A stretch of 64,000 nt of DNA, from the NCBI GenBank assembly GCA_017516485.1, contig JAFXCH010000008.1:31571-95570 (forward strand). Reading direction: 5' to 3'. Shown here in pieces: positions 9,391-17,553 of the stretch. The notes beneath the pieces were generated by a model. That model did no database searches. It saw only the letters and a list, made by a program, of their open reading frames with translations, and was not told the DNA's origin. Every line of letters starts with the position of its first letter. Position 1 is the stretch's first letter. A program made the translations under genes and the position numbers. The DNA is from Clostridia bacterium (GTDB taxonomy: Bacteria; Bacillota; Clostridia; Oscillospirales; Acutalibacteraceae).

Positions 9391-10768
9391 TACGAGTTTT
9401 CTCCGCATTTGAGAAGAGAGTGAACGCACCGTTCCAATGAAGCGGCACTGTTTCGAGAGGACCGTGTCTGTTCTTTGCAACTATAAGCTCTGCCTCGTTT
9501 TTCTTTGCAAGGTCCTCTTCCGTAAGAGGTCCGTCTTTTTCGTTTATATAGTAGAACGGACGATAGAGCATAAGAACTATATCGGCATCCTGCTCGATTG
9601 AGCCTGAATCACGCAGGTCAGACAGCATCGGGCGGTGAGATTTACCTCTGCCCTCTGTAACTCTGGCAAGCTGTGAACAGGCAACTACGGGAATATTGAG
9701 GTCTTTTGCCATAAGCTTGAGGTTTCGGGTAATGTCGGAAACCTCCTGCACACGCTGACCCTCAAAATTCTTATCGGATTTGAGAAGGCCGAGGTAGTCA
9801 ACTACAACTGCATCGACATCACGCATACGGCGTATGCGTGCTTTCATCTCGGGTACCGTTATTGTAGAAGTATCGTCAAAATAAAGGTTACAGTTTGCAA
9901 GTGAGCCTACGGCAACACCGATACGCTGCCAATCGTTATCGTCAAATTCGCCTGAACGCATCTTCTTGACATCAACTCTCGCTTCGGTTGCAAGCACACG
10001 CTCTGCAAGCTGACCCTTTGTCATTTCGAGTGAGAACATTATAACCTTTTTGCCGCCTACTACAGCAATATTACGTGCAAGGTTGAGTGCAAAGCTCGTT
10101 TTACCCATACCGGGACGGGCACCGATGATAATAAGGTCGGATTTATTAAGACCCGAAATATATTTATCGAGAAGCGAGAAGCCCGTAGGTACACCCTTGT
10201 GCTTTTCACGCTCAACAGGGTTTGATATAACCTTAAGTCGCTCAAGCACTTCGTTATTGATAACATCATCAATTCTTGAAGGAGCGTCACTGCTGCGACC
10301 CTGACGGATATTGTAAATCTTCTGCTCTGCCGAATCAAGAAGCAAATCGGCAGAATTATCCTCATTCATAGAGCTGTCGATAATATCACGTGCAGTAGTA
10401 ATAAGAGTACGCTTCATAAATTTCTCGCGTACTATTCTTGCATAGGTATCGACATTCTGTACCGAGGGTACAGCCTGAGCAAGCTGATAGAGATAATTCT
10501 TACCGCTTGCATCATCATAAACGCCCTCCTGCTTGAGATGCTCAAGCACAACAAGAGGATCAATCGGCTGAGCATTTGCATCAAGCAACACCATTATCGA
10601 ATAAATCGACCTGTGCTGCGGCATATAAAAATGCTCTGCCTTTAGTAAAGTCTGAACGATAGGCATGCAGCGTGGGTCCTTAAGGACAGAACCGAGCACT
10701 GCCTGCTCCGCTTCAAGACTGTAGGGCATATTCATACCATCATAGTTGGTCTGAGTGCTGATATCCAC
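9380..10768 (-). CDS. dnaB: Replicative DNA helicase DnaB
   Basis: 462-residue hexameric fork helicase. The N-terminal primase-interacting domain (MPYSLEAEQAVLGSVL) is followed by a linker and a RecA-type motor with Walker A GARPGMGKT (216-224), SLEMTKGQLAERVLA, VVVDYLGLL (Walker B) and the QDADIVLMLYRP segment. The order rplI-dnaB is conserved widely in bacteria and supports the call. In DnaB of this length no intein is present. Confidence 0.96.
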   Translation of the reverse strand: MDISTQTNYDGMNMPYSLEAEQAVLGSVLKDPRCMPIVQTLLKAEHFYMPQHRSIYSIMVLLDANAQPIDPLVVLEHLKQEGVYDDASGKNYLYQLAQAVPSVQNVDTYARIVREKFMKRTLITTARDIIDSSMNEDNSADLLLDSAEQKIYNIRQGRSSDAPSRIDDVINNEVLERLKVISNPVEREKHKGVPTGFSLLDKYISGLNKSDLIIIGARPGMGKTSFALNLARNIAVVGGKKVIMFSLEMTKGQLAERVLATEARVDVKKMRSGEFDDNDWQRIGVAVGSLANCNLYFDDTSTITVPEMKARIRRMRDVDAVVVDYLGLLKSDKNFEGQRVQEVSDITRNLKLMAKDLNIPVVACSQLARVTEGRGKSHRPMLSDLRDSGSIEQDADIVLMLYRPFYYINEKDGPLTEEDLAKKNEAELIVAKNRHGPLETVPLHWNGAFTLFSNAEKTRNEP

Positions 10769-10796
10769 ACCGCAACCCCCTTTCTGATTTTAAGTC

Positions 10797-11237
10797 TTAT
10801 TCGCAAACCTGAACGTAGAATGAAGCCTTTACGCCATGGTTGAATTTCACATTGACAGTATATGTGCCAAATGTCTTGATATCTTCTGCATCAAGACGCT
10901 TCTTATCAACCTTTACACCGTAAGCCTTCTGAAGCTCAGCTGCGATTTCTTTAGCAGTAACAGAGCCGAAAAGCTTGCCGTTCTGGCCGGCTTTTGCAAC
11001 AATCTTGAGTGTTTTACCCTCAATTTTTGCCGCGTCTGCCTTTGCTGCCGCAGTCTCAGTTTCGATGCGGTATTTTTCAGCCTGCTCTTTATTTTTAAGT
11101 TCGGACATTGCCTGTGCGTTTGCCTCTGATGCGAGATTTCTCGGGAAGAGGAAGTTTCTTGCGTAGCCGTCTGATGCGTTTACAAGCTCACCCTTCTTAC
11201 CAAGACCCTTGACATCTGCTTTAAGAACAACCTTCAT
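10797..11237 (-). CDS. rplI: 50S ribosomal protein L9
   Basis: 146-residue large-subunit protein. The N-terminal RNA-binding domain has the family signature [20 protein letters not shown], then the long connecting helix rich in Lys, Glu and Ala, and the C-terminal domain [16 protein letters not shown]. It lies 28 nt upstream of dnaB in the same direction. Confidence 0.97.
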   Translation of the reverse strand: MKVVLKADVKGLGKKGELVNASDGYARNFLFPRNLASEANAQAMSELKNKEQAEKYRIETETAAAKADAAKIEGKTLKIVAKAGQNGKLFGSVTAKEIAAELQKAYGVKVDKKRLDAEDIKTFGTYTVNVKFNHGVKASFYVQVCE

Positions 11238-11279
11238 TGTCCGTACACCTTCCTTTCGTGAAATAACATAAAATATATC

Positions 11280-11723
11280 TTAGTTTTCGTTTTCTATCTG
11301 TGTGATAAGGTCTACCCTGCGTGCGTGTCTGCCGCCCTCAAACTCTGTTTCGAGGAAGGTATCAACCATCATCAGCGCGAGACCTGCACCGATAACTCTG
11401 CCGCCCATTGCAAGGATATTGGCATCGTTATGAAGTCTTGTGTAATGTGCACTGAAGCAATCCGAACAGCAAGCACAACGGATACCCTTGACCTTGTTTG
11501 CTGCAATTGAAATGCCTACGCCTGTGCCGCAGCAAAGGATACCGCGCTCACACTCACCGCTCGTTATTGAGAGTGCAACCTGCTTTGCGATAATAGGATA
11601 GTCAATTGCCTCACCGGTATAAGTACCGAAATCTTTATACTCAACACCTTTTTCGTCGAGGTGCTTTTTAATTGCCTCTTTAAGTTCGTAACCGCCGTGG
11701 TCAGCTCCCAAAGCTATCATCAT
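11280..11723 (-). CDS. rpiB: Ribose 5-phosphate isomerase B
   Basis: 147-residue RpiB/LacAB family isomerase interconverting ribose 5-phosphate and ribulose 5-phosphate. The N terminus ALGADHGGYELKEAIKKHL supplies the phosphate-binding Asp/His, and RGILCCGTGVGISIAANKV contains the catalytic Cys loop. The start overlaps the tsaB stop by 4 nt, so the genes are coupled. LacA/LacB subunits are related, but a lone copy in a housekeeping run argues for RpiB. Confidence 0.94.
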   Translation of the reverse strand: MMIALGADHGGYELKEAIKKHLDEKGVEYKDFGTYTGEAIDYPIIAKQVALSITSGECERGILCCGTGVGISIAANKVKGIRCACCSDCFSAHYTRLHNDANILAMGGRVIGAGLALMMVDTFLETEFEGGRHARRVDLITQIENEN

Positions 11724-12418
11724 TCAGCTCTCCTTTTCTTTAATTCTCTCTCCGCCTGCGGTACACGCAGGTATACGGGAGTAAGCTCATCTGCCGAAAC
11801 ACGCTTGCCCGCACCGCATTCTGCCGCAAGAGCAACGCTTGAAGCACGCTGATACCTGCTGAGTACAGAAGCAAGACGTACATTATCGCAGACAGTTTTC
11901 AGATAATTATAACACAACTCTGCTCCGTCGCCAAGTATAATTACATCTTTTTTGAAATTCTTTATCATTTCAGGAATTTCGGCTATCATAACAGCCTTAT
12001 CTTCACAGAGCCTTTCAACATCATTGCCGCAATCAAACATAGCCATATAAACCTGTGAGCAGCGCGCATCCATAGCACAAAGAGCAACGCAGTCAACACC
12101 CTTGAGGTTATAAGCCATAGCTTCAAGAGTAGAAACTCCGCAGCAAGCCTTACCGCCGAATGCAATGCCCTTAACAGCCGCTATACCTATACGCACACCC
12201 GTAAATGAACCGGGACCGTGAGCTACCGCAACAAGGTCGATATCGTCGAGCGTTACACCTGCGGTATCAATACAATTTTTAACCATAGGCATAAGAGTCT
12301 GCGAATGGGTCAGACCTGCATTGATATAATTCTCGCTAATAATTCTGCCGTTGTCGCAAACCGCAACGCTTGCACATACAGCTGAGCTTTCAACAGCCAA
12401 TATTTTCAAGCCTGTCAT
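11720..12418 (-). CDS. tsaB: tRNA threonylcarbamoyladenosine biosynthesis protein TsaB
   Basis: Non-catalytic Hsp70-fold partner of TsaD and TsaE in t6A37 formation on ANN-decoding tRNAs. Signature blocks are LAVESSAVCASVAV, HSQTLMPM and VAVAHGPGSFTGVRIG. The ATG at 12418 has a GAGGGGG only 2-3 nt before it. A TTG at 12409 would give the canonical MKILAVESSA start with the same purine stretch at ideal distance, so TTG may be the true start. The 5' end overlaps tsaE, as usual for the pair. TsaD is not in this window. Confidence 0.93.
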   Translation of the reverse strand: MTGLKILAVESSAVCASVAVCDNGRIISENYINAGLTHSQTLMPMVKNCIDTAGVTLDDIDLVAVAHGPGSFTGVRIGIAAVKGIAFGGKACCGVSTLEAMAYNLKGVDCVALCAMDARCSQVYMAMFDCGNDVERLCEDKAVMIAEIPEMIKNFKKDVIILGDGAELCYNYLKTVCDNVRLASVLSRYQRASSVALAAECGAGKRVSADELTPVYLRVPQAERELKKRRAE

Positions 12419-12836
12419 CCCCCTCAAAAGTAAAAATTCTGTCGCACTCGTTTTCGCCCTTCTCTATCATAACGAAAAGCGTATTATCAGGCAAAACATT
12501 TTCTATATTCTCACTCCACTCTACCGCAAGCACCGCATCGTCATCGAGATATTCGAAGAAGCCTGTAGTGCAAAGGTCATCCCAACCGTCAATACGGTAC
12601 ATATCAAAATGGCAAAGTTTCGGAGAGCCGTCATAAACATTTACAATAGCAAAAGTAGGGCTGCTGACGTGACAGTCAAGCCCCATACCCTCGGCAATAC
12701 CGCGTGTAAATGCTGTTTTACCCATACCCAAGCCGCCGAAATACGCCACAACATCACCCCGATGCAGAATTGCACCGAGAGATTTACCGAGCTGATGTGT
12801 AGCCTCGGGGGTATTTGTAGTTACAGTTTTTTTCAT
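12390..12836 (-). CDS. tsaE: tRNA threonylcarbamoyladenosine biosynthesis ATPase TsaE
   Basis: P-loop ATPase that drives turnover of the TsaBD complex. Walker A reads GGLGMGKTAFTRGIAEG; SSPTFAIVNVY and HFDMYRIDGWDDL are family blocks, the latter with the conserved Asp; LAVEWSENI is the conserved Trp-containing segment. The ATG at 12836 has GGGTGAG seven nt upstream; a GTG three codons further out is less well placed. First gene of the long minus-strand run through tsaB, rpiB, rplI, dnaB, tilS, ftsH, parE and parC. Confidence 0.94.
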   Translation of the reverse strand: MKKTVTTNTPEATHQLGKSLGAILHRGDVVAYFGGLGMGKTAFTRGIAEGMGLDCHVSSPTFAIVNVYDGSPKLCHFDMYRIDGWDDLCTTGFFEYLDDDAVLAVEWSENIENVLPDNTLFVMIEKGENECDRIFTFEGDDRLENIGC

Positions 12837-12859
12837 AATGCTCACCCTTTATCTAAAGG

Positions 12860-12888
12860 ATTATAACACAATATGTCAAATATATAAA
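12860..12888 (-). promoter_or_regulatory. Candidate promoter for the tsaE-led operon
   Basis: Extended -10 TGTTATAAT on the minus strand (-10 hexamer at 12860-12865) about 25 nt upstream of the tsaE start. The -35 is weak. Confidence 0.45.
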
Positions 12889-12895
12889 GTATTAC

Positions 12896-12924
12896 TTGTA
12901 ATTTTTTTTGAGCTGAGATATAAT
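12896..12924 (+). promoter_or_regulatory. Candidate sigma-A promoter for rodA/ftsW
   Basis: TTGTAA, 17-nt spacer, TATAAT, 38 nt upstream of the start codon. It overlaps the control region of the divergent tsaE operon. Confidence 0.6.
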
Positions 12925-12962
12925 AACATAAATCGTTCCTTTATTTATGGAGGTGAAAGCCT

Positions 12963-14135
12963 ATGAGTAAGGCAGGAAAATTCCTGCGTGAAACTGATAT
13001 TTATATGCTCTTTCTTTGTATTGCCGCTTCAGTCGCAGGCATAATTGCTGTTTACAGTGCGACGCGCTTCAGTCTTGAGCCGGGCGAAAAAATATCGCGT
13101 GATGCTATAGTTATGACAGCCGCCGTAGTATTGGGATTTGTTATCTGCCTTATAATTTCGGCAATAGATTACGAAGTAATCCTGAAGCTCTGGCCGTTTG
13201 TTGCAGGTGCTTCCGTAGCATTAATGCTGGCACTGTTTATATGGGGTACGGGCCCTACAGAGCGAAGTGACGTTATAACCTGGCTTCCTTTTAAAATAGG
13301 CAGCTTCAGTATTTACTTCCAGCCATCGGAACTGCTGAAAATCGCATTTATAATTACATTTTCCGTACACCTTGAGCTTGCAGGTGACAAACTTGATAAT
13401 ATAGTTAACATACTGTTGCTTTGTGCACACGGTGCAGCACCTACTCTGCTCGTCGTAATCACGGGTGATATGGGCTCCGCGCTTGTATTCATTATGATTT
13501 TTGCAGTTATGATGTTTATGGCGGGTATTAAGCTGAGATATTTTATAGCAGCACTGCTGACCGTTGTTGCCGCTTTTCCTCTTGTATGGATAAAAGTTTT
13601 CAACGACATTCAGCGTGACCGATTTCTTGCTCTGATATATCCCGAATCATATTCGGATATCATTTATCAACAGCTTCAGGGTAAAAACGCAATAGGCTCA
13701 GGACAACTGACAGGCAAAGGCCTCTTCAAAGGTCCTTTCACACAAAACGGAATCGTGCCCGAAGCCGAAAACGATATGATACTCAGCGTATTCGGCGAAG
13801 AGCTCGGATTTATCGGCTGCATGGCTGTTATGCTGCTGTTTTTGCTACTTGTTTTCAGAGTAATCAAGGTAGCACAAATGGCAAACGACAACCCCGGCAA
13901 AACAATATGCATAGGCGTTGCGGCTATGATTGCATCGCAGGTTATAGTCAACGTAGGTATGTGTCTTATGCTTCTGCCTTGTATCGGTATCACCTTGCCG
14001 TTTATGAGTGCAGGCGGCTCGTCAAACCTCTGTATTTATATTGCAATGGGCGTTGTATTCAGTGTATACCGATTCAACAAAGATCACAAGCCCGTCGATT
14101 TCAGAATGATAAATGTCAGGACACCGTACAGATAA
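12963..14135 (+). CDS. rodA: SEDS-family peptidoglycan glycosyltransferase (RodA/FtsW/SpoVE-like)
   Basis: 390-residue polytopic SEDS protein, a lipid II polymerase working with a class B PBP. About ten membrane helices are visible. Diagnostic blocks are WLPFKIGSFSIYFQPSELLK (the QPSE motif), the acidic ITGDMGSALVF containing the catalytic-site Asp, and the C-terminal PFMSAGGSSNLCIYIAMGVV. RBS GGAGGTG sits 7 nt before the ATG. GSSNL rather than the FtsW GGTS form favours RodA, but a sporulation SpoVE role cannot be excluded. No transpeptidase gene is adjacent. Confidence 0.88.
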   Translation: MSKAGKFLRETDIYMLFLCIAASVAGIIAVYSATRFSLEPGEKISRDAIVMTAAVVLGFVICLIISAIDYEVILKLWPFVAGASVALMLALFIWGTGPTERSDVITWLPFKIGSFSIYFQPSELLKIAFIITFSVHLELAGDKLDNIVNILLLCAHGAAPTLLVVITGDMGSALVFIMIFAVMMFMAGIKLRYFIAALLTVVAAFPLVWIKVFNDIQRDRFLALIYPESYSDIIYQQLQGKNAIGSGQLTGKGLFKGPFTQNGIVPEAENDMILSVFGEELGFIGCMAVMLLFLLLVFRVIKVAQMANDNPGKTICIGVAAMIASQVIVNVGMCLMLLPCIGITLPFMSAGGSSNLCIYIAMGVVFSVYRFNKDHKPVDFRMINVRTPYR

Positions 14136-14185
14136 ATCAGAACTGTCACAATAATCGAAGAACAAAAGAAACAAATATAAGCCAA

Positions 14186-14218
14186 AAGGATAGCAATGCT
14201 AAAAGCACTGCTATCCTT
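14186..14218. terminator. Intrinsic terminator hairpin between rodA and fprA
   Basis: 10-bp perfect stem (14186-14195 with 14209-14218) extended by a mismatched upper stem, U-rich on the plus side and placed between convergent genes. Its GGATAGC...GCTATCC stem core matches that of the rubrerythrin terminator at 16048. Confidence 0.75.
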
Positions 14219-14237
14219 CTTAATTTTACAATATTTA

Positions 14238-15392
14238 TTATCTGCAAAGCTCGTCTGCAAGTGCTTCAATCTGTGCAACGGATCCTTCGCTGAGTGCAGA
14301 CTTTACGCTCACTTTATTCTCGGCAAAAGTTATACCTTTAAATTCGGCAAATCTCTTCTCCATAAGTCTTGCGGCAACGGGAGCCCATGAACCATTCTCA
14401 ATCATAGCTACGGTTCTGTTTTTGTAGCCGCGCTCTGCAAGCATATCCATAAACGCTCTTACAGGCGGAAACAACTCAGAATTATAAGTTGGCGAAGCAA
14501 GCACAAGCTTTGACAAACGGAAAGCCTGAGCAAGAGCCTCGTATTTATCGGCACGTGCAAGGTCAAATACCTTGACATTTTCGCATCCGTTTTCTTTGAG
14601 ATTCTCTGCAAGCAGAAGAGCAGCTTTTTTGGTATTACCGTAGATGCTTGCATAAGCAATAACCACGCCGTCATCTTCGGGAGTATATGATGACCACTTA
14701 TCGTAAAGAGAGATATAATGGCCGAGGTTTTCTTTGAGCACGGGACCGTGAAGCGGGCAAATCATACTTATATCAAGCGTTGCAGCTTTTTTGAGCAGAG
14801 TCTGCACCTGAGCACCGTACTTACCTACGATGCCGATATAATAGCGTCTTGCTTCGTCATCCCAATCTTCAACCGAATCGGATGAGCCGAATTTGCCGAA
14901 TGCATCAGCAGAGAAAAGAATTTTATCGGTAGTATCATAAGCAATCATAACCTCGGGCCAGTGCACCATAGGTGCGGCAACAAACTTAAAGTTATGTCTG
15001 CCTGTGCAAAGTTCATCACCCTCTTTGATTTCGAGTTTTTCAAATTTTATATCATTACCGAAAAACTGAGTCATCATTTTAAATGCTTTTGTTTCAGATA
15101 CAACAACAGCATCGGGATACTCGGATACAAACTTTGCAATGCTTGCAGAATGGTCAGGCTCCATATGCTCAACAACAAGATAATCGGGCTGTCTGCCGTC
15201 AAGCACTGATTTCAGGTTGGCGAGCCACTCATCAGAAAAGCGAGCATCAGCAGTGTCAAAAACGGTAATTTTATCATCAATTACAACATATGAATTATAC
15301 AAAACACCGTCGGGCACGATATAGAGCCCCTCAAACAAATCGATATCTTTATCAGTTACTCCGATATTGTAAATTCCCTTAGCAATTTCCAT
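14238..15392 (-). CDS. fprA: Flavodiiron protein (A-type flavoprotein, FprA/ROO family)
   Basis: 384-residue cytosolic enzyme reducing O2 to water (or NO to N2O) with electrons from rubredoxin-like donors. The metallo-beta-lactamase-like domain has the di-iron ligands H76-x-E78-x-D80-H81 (EHMEPDHSAS), a His in PMVHWPEV, an Asp in SADAFGKFG and a His in CPLHGPVL. The flavodoxin domain begins near 250 with the FMN loop ASIYGNTKKAA. It is divergent from rubrerythrin across a 99-bp shared control region, a coherent oxygen-defence pair. No fused rubredoxin or flavin reductase domain is present. Confidence 0.94.
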   Translation of the reverse strand: MEIAKGIYNIGVTDKDIDLFEGLYIVPDGVLYNSYVVIDDKITVFDTADARFSDEWLANLKSVLDGRQPDYLVVEHMEPDHSASIAKFVSEYPDAVVVSETKAFKMMTQFFGNDIKFEKLEIKEGDELCTGRHNFKFVAAPMVHWPEVMIAYDTTDKILFSADAFGKFGSSDSVEDWDDEARRYYIGIVGKYGAQVQTLLKKAATLDISMICPLHGPVLKENLGHYISLYDKWSSYTPEDDGVVIAYASIYGNTKKAALLLAENLKENGCENVKVFDLARADKYEALAQAFRLSKLVLASPTYNSELFPPVRAFMDMLAERGYKNRTVAMIENGSWAPVAARLMEKRFAEFKGITFAENKVSVKSALSEGSVAQIEALADELCR

Positions 15393-15422
15393 TTTAATCT
15401 CCTTAAAACTTCTTGAAAATTA

Positions 15423-15439
15423 TTATTTACAAATGATAA
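15423..15439. promoter_or_regulatory. Candidate operator (PerR-like inverted repeat) between fprA and rubrerythrin
   Basis: TTATTTACAAATGATAA is an imperfect AT-rich palindrome in the 99-bp divergent promoter region. It resembles the PerR box (TTATAATNATTATAA) in half-site sequence but is 2 nt longer. The regulator is inferred, not shown. Confidence 0.3.
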
Positions 15440-15491
15440 GATTAATAGTATTATTAACTTACCGAATATATTATACAGGAGGAATTGAAAA

Positions 15492-16028
15492 ATGGCAAAC
15501 CTTAAAGGCACAAAAACCGAAAAAAATTTAATGGAAGCTTTTGCAGGCGAAAGTCAGGCAAGAAATAAGTATACATATTTCGCTTCAAAAGCAAAAAAGG
15601 AAGGCTATCAGCAGATTGCCGCACTGTTTGAAGAAACAGCAAACAACGAAAAAGAGCACGCAAAAATCTGGTTCAAACTTCTGAACGGTATCGGCACAAC
15701 AGAAGAAAACCTCAAAGCTGCTGCCGCAGGCGAAAACGAAGAGTGGACAGATATGTACGCACGTATGGCACGTGAGGCAAAAGAAGAAGGCTTTGACGAT
15801 ATCGCAGCACTTTTCACAGGCGTAGCAGCAATCGAAAAAGAGCACGAGGAAAGATACCTCAAGCTTCTTGCAAACGTTGAGAAGGACGAAGTTTTCAAGA
15901 AGAACGAAAAGACAGTATGGATCTGCCGTAACTGCGGTCACATTGTCGACAGCGAATCCGCTCCCGAGCTCTGCCCCGTATGTGCACATCCTCAAGGCTA
16001 TTTTGAGCTTAGAGTTATTAACTATTAA
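15492..16028 (+). CDS. rbr: Rubrerythrin
   Basis: 178-residue peroxide reductase of anaerobes. The N-terminal ferritin-like four-helix domain carries the di-iron EExxH-type ligands in [25 protein letters not shown] and [11 protein letters not shown]. The C-terminal rubredoxin-like Fe(Cys)4 knuckles are WICRNCGH and CPVCAHP. RBS AGGAGGA lies 8 nt before the ATG. It ends in a strong terminator, so it is monocistronic and divergent from the flavodiiron gene. Confidence 0.97.
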   Translation: MANLKGTKTEKNLMEAFAGESQARNKYTYFASKAKKEGYQQIAALFEETANNEKEHAKIWFKLLNGIGTTEENLKAAAAGENEEWTDMYARMAREAKEEGFDDIAALFTGVAAIEKEHEERYLKLLANVEKDEVFKKNEKTVWICRNCGHIVDSESAPELCPVCAHPQGYFELRVINY

Positions 16029-16047
16029 TTATATCGAACAAACAATT

Positions 16048-16086
16048 AAACGGATAGCGTTCATTACGAATGCTATCCGTTTTTTT
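16048..16086 (+). terminator. Rho-independent terminator of rubrerythrin
   Basis: 11-bp perfect stem (16048-16058 with 16072-16082) running into a T-tract. Confidence 0.88.
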
Positions 16087-16087
16087 A

Positions 16088-16549
16088 TTATGCAATATAA
16101 TATTTATCTTCCGACCATTTGGCAGGATTATTCTCTATGTATTGCAAATGATTCAAATAGTCCTCTTCGTCACGGATTATATGGTCGTGATATGAACGTT
16201 GCCAGATACTCTGACCTATTTCTTTTGAAACCAGTACTTTAAATGAGCGAATAAGGTTAGGCACAGAAATTGTAGGGGTCGATGCCTTCATCGGCCCATC
16301 TATTGCAATTAATAAATGTATGTGATTCGGCATTATCACATATTTGTCTATTCCTGGCATAGACTCAATATATTTTCTCGCAATCTCTCCGCAGTGAGTG
16401 AGATTTGTTTGTGGGGCGATGAGGGCATCGCCCCCTACAATATGGCTTAATATACATTTGCGGTCAAGGGTACAAATCGTAATAAAATATGCACCACGAC
16501 TGCTGTAATCGTAACCGTTTAATCTGTTAGGTTTTCTGCTGAATTTCAT
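16088..16549 (-). CDS. REP-associated tyrosine transposase (RAYT, TnpA_REP/IS200-like Y1 family)
   Basis: 153-residue single-strand DNA transposase-like protein. The HUH motif is H76-x-H78 in VIMPNHIHLLI, and the C-terminal helix EEDYLNHLQYIENNP carries the conserved Tyr (Y131) of RAYTs. No IS200-type ends flank it. Its coding sequence contains two palindromic REP-like elements in opposite orientation, in frame, encoding VGGDALIAP and DGPMKASTP (see repeat entries). The ATG overlaps the NUDIX stop by 4 nt (ATGA), so it may be translated with that gene. Such proteins are domesticated, usually single-copy enzymes thought to mobilise REP sequences; activity here is inferred. Confidence 0.87.
   Translation of the reverse strand: MKFSRKPNRLNGYDYSSRGAYFITICTLDRKCILSHIVGGDALIAPQTNLTHCGEIARKYIESMPGIDKYVIMPNHIHLLIAIDGPMKASTPTISVPNLIRSFKVLVSKEIGQSIWQRSYHDHIIRDEEDYLNHLQYIENNPAKWSEDKYYIA
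16271..16300 (+). repeat. REP-like palindrome inside the RAYT gene (copy A)
   Basis: TTGTAGGGG start and a 9-bp stem (16276-16284 with 16289-16297, one G-T wobble) with a 4-nt loop. It encodes part of the RAYT protein when read on the minus strand. Confidence 0.65.
16411..16440 (-). repeat. REP-like palindrome inside the RAYT gene (copy B, inverted)
   Basis: Perfect 9-bp stem (16413-16421 with 16426-16434) and the same TTGTAGGGG-type edge, in opposite orientation to copy A. The two copies flank the segment encoding the HUH motif. Confidence 0.65.
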
Positions 16550-17091
16550 TTCGCATTTCGCTCGATAAGAGCAGCAAACTTGAGGACTGCTGCCTGGGTT
16601 TTGCCGTCCTTAATTTCGTTACCCAGCACCATATCAACCGCTTTGTCGAGAGGAATGTACTCAACATTGAGAAACTCATCCTCGTCAAGTTCCTGCTCGA
16701 GCTGAGTCAGGTCGCGTGCACCGTATAGGTAAATAACCTCGTTTGTATAACCGGGTGATGGATAAAACTCACCGAGGTTGATATACTGCGAAGCTGAAAC
16801 ACCTGCTTCTTCAAGAAGCTCTCTTTTGCCTGCTTCAAGAGGATTTTCACCCTTTTCCAGCTTACCTGCAGGAAGCTCAAGCACCTCTTCCATATACGGA
16901 TAACGGAACTGACGGACAAAAATCAGCTGAGCATCATCTGTAAGTGCCGCAACAGTTACACCGCCGTTATGCTCTACAAATTCACGTGGTGCCTCCTTGC
17001 CGTTAGGCAGACCTGCGGTATCGACACGCAGATTGAGAATCTTACCTGTGTATATTGTATTTTTAAATAAAGTAACTTCTCTTGTTTCCAT
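16546..17091 (-). CDS. NUDIX hydrolase, ADP-ribose pyrophosphatase type
   Basis: 181-residue NUDIX enzyme. The Nudix box begins GKLEKGENPLEAGKRELLEE and ends AG, with the metal-binding REXXEE glutamates, and the Pro-containing segment about 15-17 residues beyond (FYPSPGYTNE) is typical of the ADP-sugar/ADP-ribose pyrophosphatase group (NudF-like). The N-terminal beta strands (VTLFKNTIYTGKILNLRVD) fit that group. Substrate is inferred. It has its own promoter and a perfect inverted repeat in the leader, and its stop overlaps the RAYT start. Confidence 0.92.
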   Translation of the reverse strand: METREVTLFKNTIYTGKILNLRVDTAGLPNGKEAPREFVEHNGGVTVAALTDDAQLIFVRQFRYPYMEEVLELPAGKLEKGENPLEAGKRELLEEAGVSASQYINLGEFYPSPGYTNEVIYLYGARDLTQLEQELDEDEFLNVEYIPLDKAVDMVLGNEIKDGKTQAAVLKFAALIERNAK

Positions 17092-17103
17092 AGTTATCCC
17101 CTT

Positions 17104-17127
17104 AACACAATTACTTGAAATTGTGTT
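17104..17127. promoter_or_regulatory. Perfect inverted repeat in the NUDIX gene leader
   Basis: AACACAATT, 6 nt, AATTGTGTT. It lies between the -10 hexamer and the start codon, 13 nt upstream of the ATG, where a bound repressor or an RNA stem would control expression. Confidence 0.5.
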
Positions 17128-17128
17128 T

Positions 17129-17157
17129 ATTATAGCATCTCATTGTATTAATCGCAA
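17129..17157 (-). promoter_or_regulatory. Candidate sigma-A promoter for the NUDIX-RAYT unit
   Basis: TTGCGA, 17-nt spacer, TATAAT on the minus strand. Confidence 0.6.
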
Positions 17158-17359
17158 TATAAAAAACTAAAAGCAATTATTACGGCAAAAAATTCTTCAA
17201 AGGTTATTCTTTACACTTTTGTAATATTTTGTTACAACTTTGACACAATTGGCCGATAAGAGTAACAAAGCTGTATTTTATTGTAATAGATTTGTGGTAA
17301 TATTTTCAGACTGTAACACCTATAATTGGTACAAAGGAAGAACAAAGGAGAAACAAATC

Positions 17360-17485
17360 ATGAAAAATTACATTTCAAAAAACAAAGACACTGCTTTCGC
17401 CCTTGGCTTTGCCGGCGCATTTATGAGCATTATAACCGCAACCGCCCTCCTGCTCAGCGAAATCTCTCCTGCAGCAATTTTCTGA
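17360..17485 (+). CDS. Small single-span membrane protein, unknown
   Basis: 41-residue ORF with an AAAGGAG ribosome site 9 nt before the ATG and a terminator just after the stop. A basic, polar N terminus (MKNYISKNKDTA) precedes one hydrophobic helix (FALGFAGAFMSIITATALLL). The upstream 130 bp is AT-rich with a TATAAT about 30 nt before the start. No family is recognised. The RBS, helix and terminator together argue for a real gene. Confidence 0.6.
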   Translation: MKNYISKNKDTAFALGFAGAFMSIITATALLLSEISPAAIF

Positions 17486-17503
17486 TATTGCAAAGGTAAA
17501 TTT

Positions 17504-17545
17504 AAAAATCAGTGACAATTCATTTTGAATTATCACTGATTTTTG
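17504..17545. terminator. Bidirectional intrinsic terminator
   Basis: Long near-perfect hairpin (AAAAATCAGTG...CACTGATTTTT) with a T-rich exit on both strands, between the small membrane protein and the convergent DUF6472 gene. Its core resembles the hairpin at 20334-20365. Confidence 0.85.
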
Positions 17546-17553
17546 TTTTGTAT

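Noticed and set aside
16088-16549. Intact IS200/IS605 insertion sequence
   Set aside because: No TnpB, no flanking end hairpins outside the gene, and a RAYT-type C terminus; the protein is better called a domesticated RAYT.
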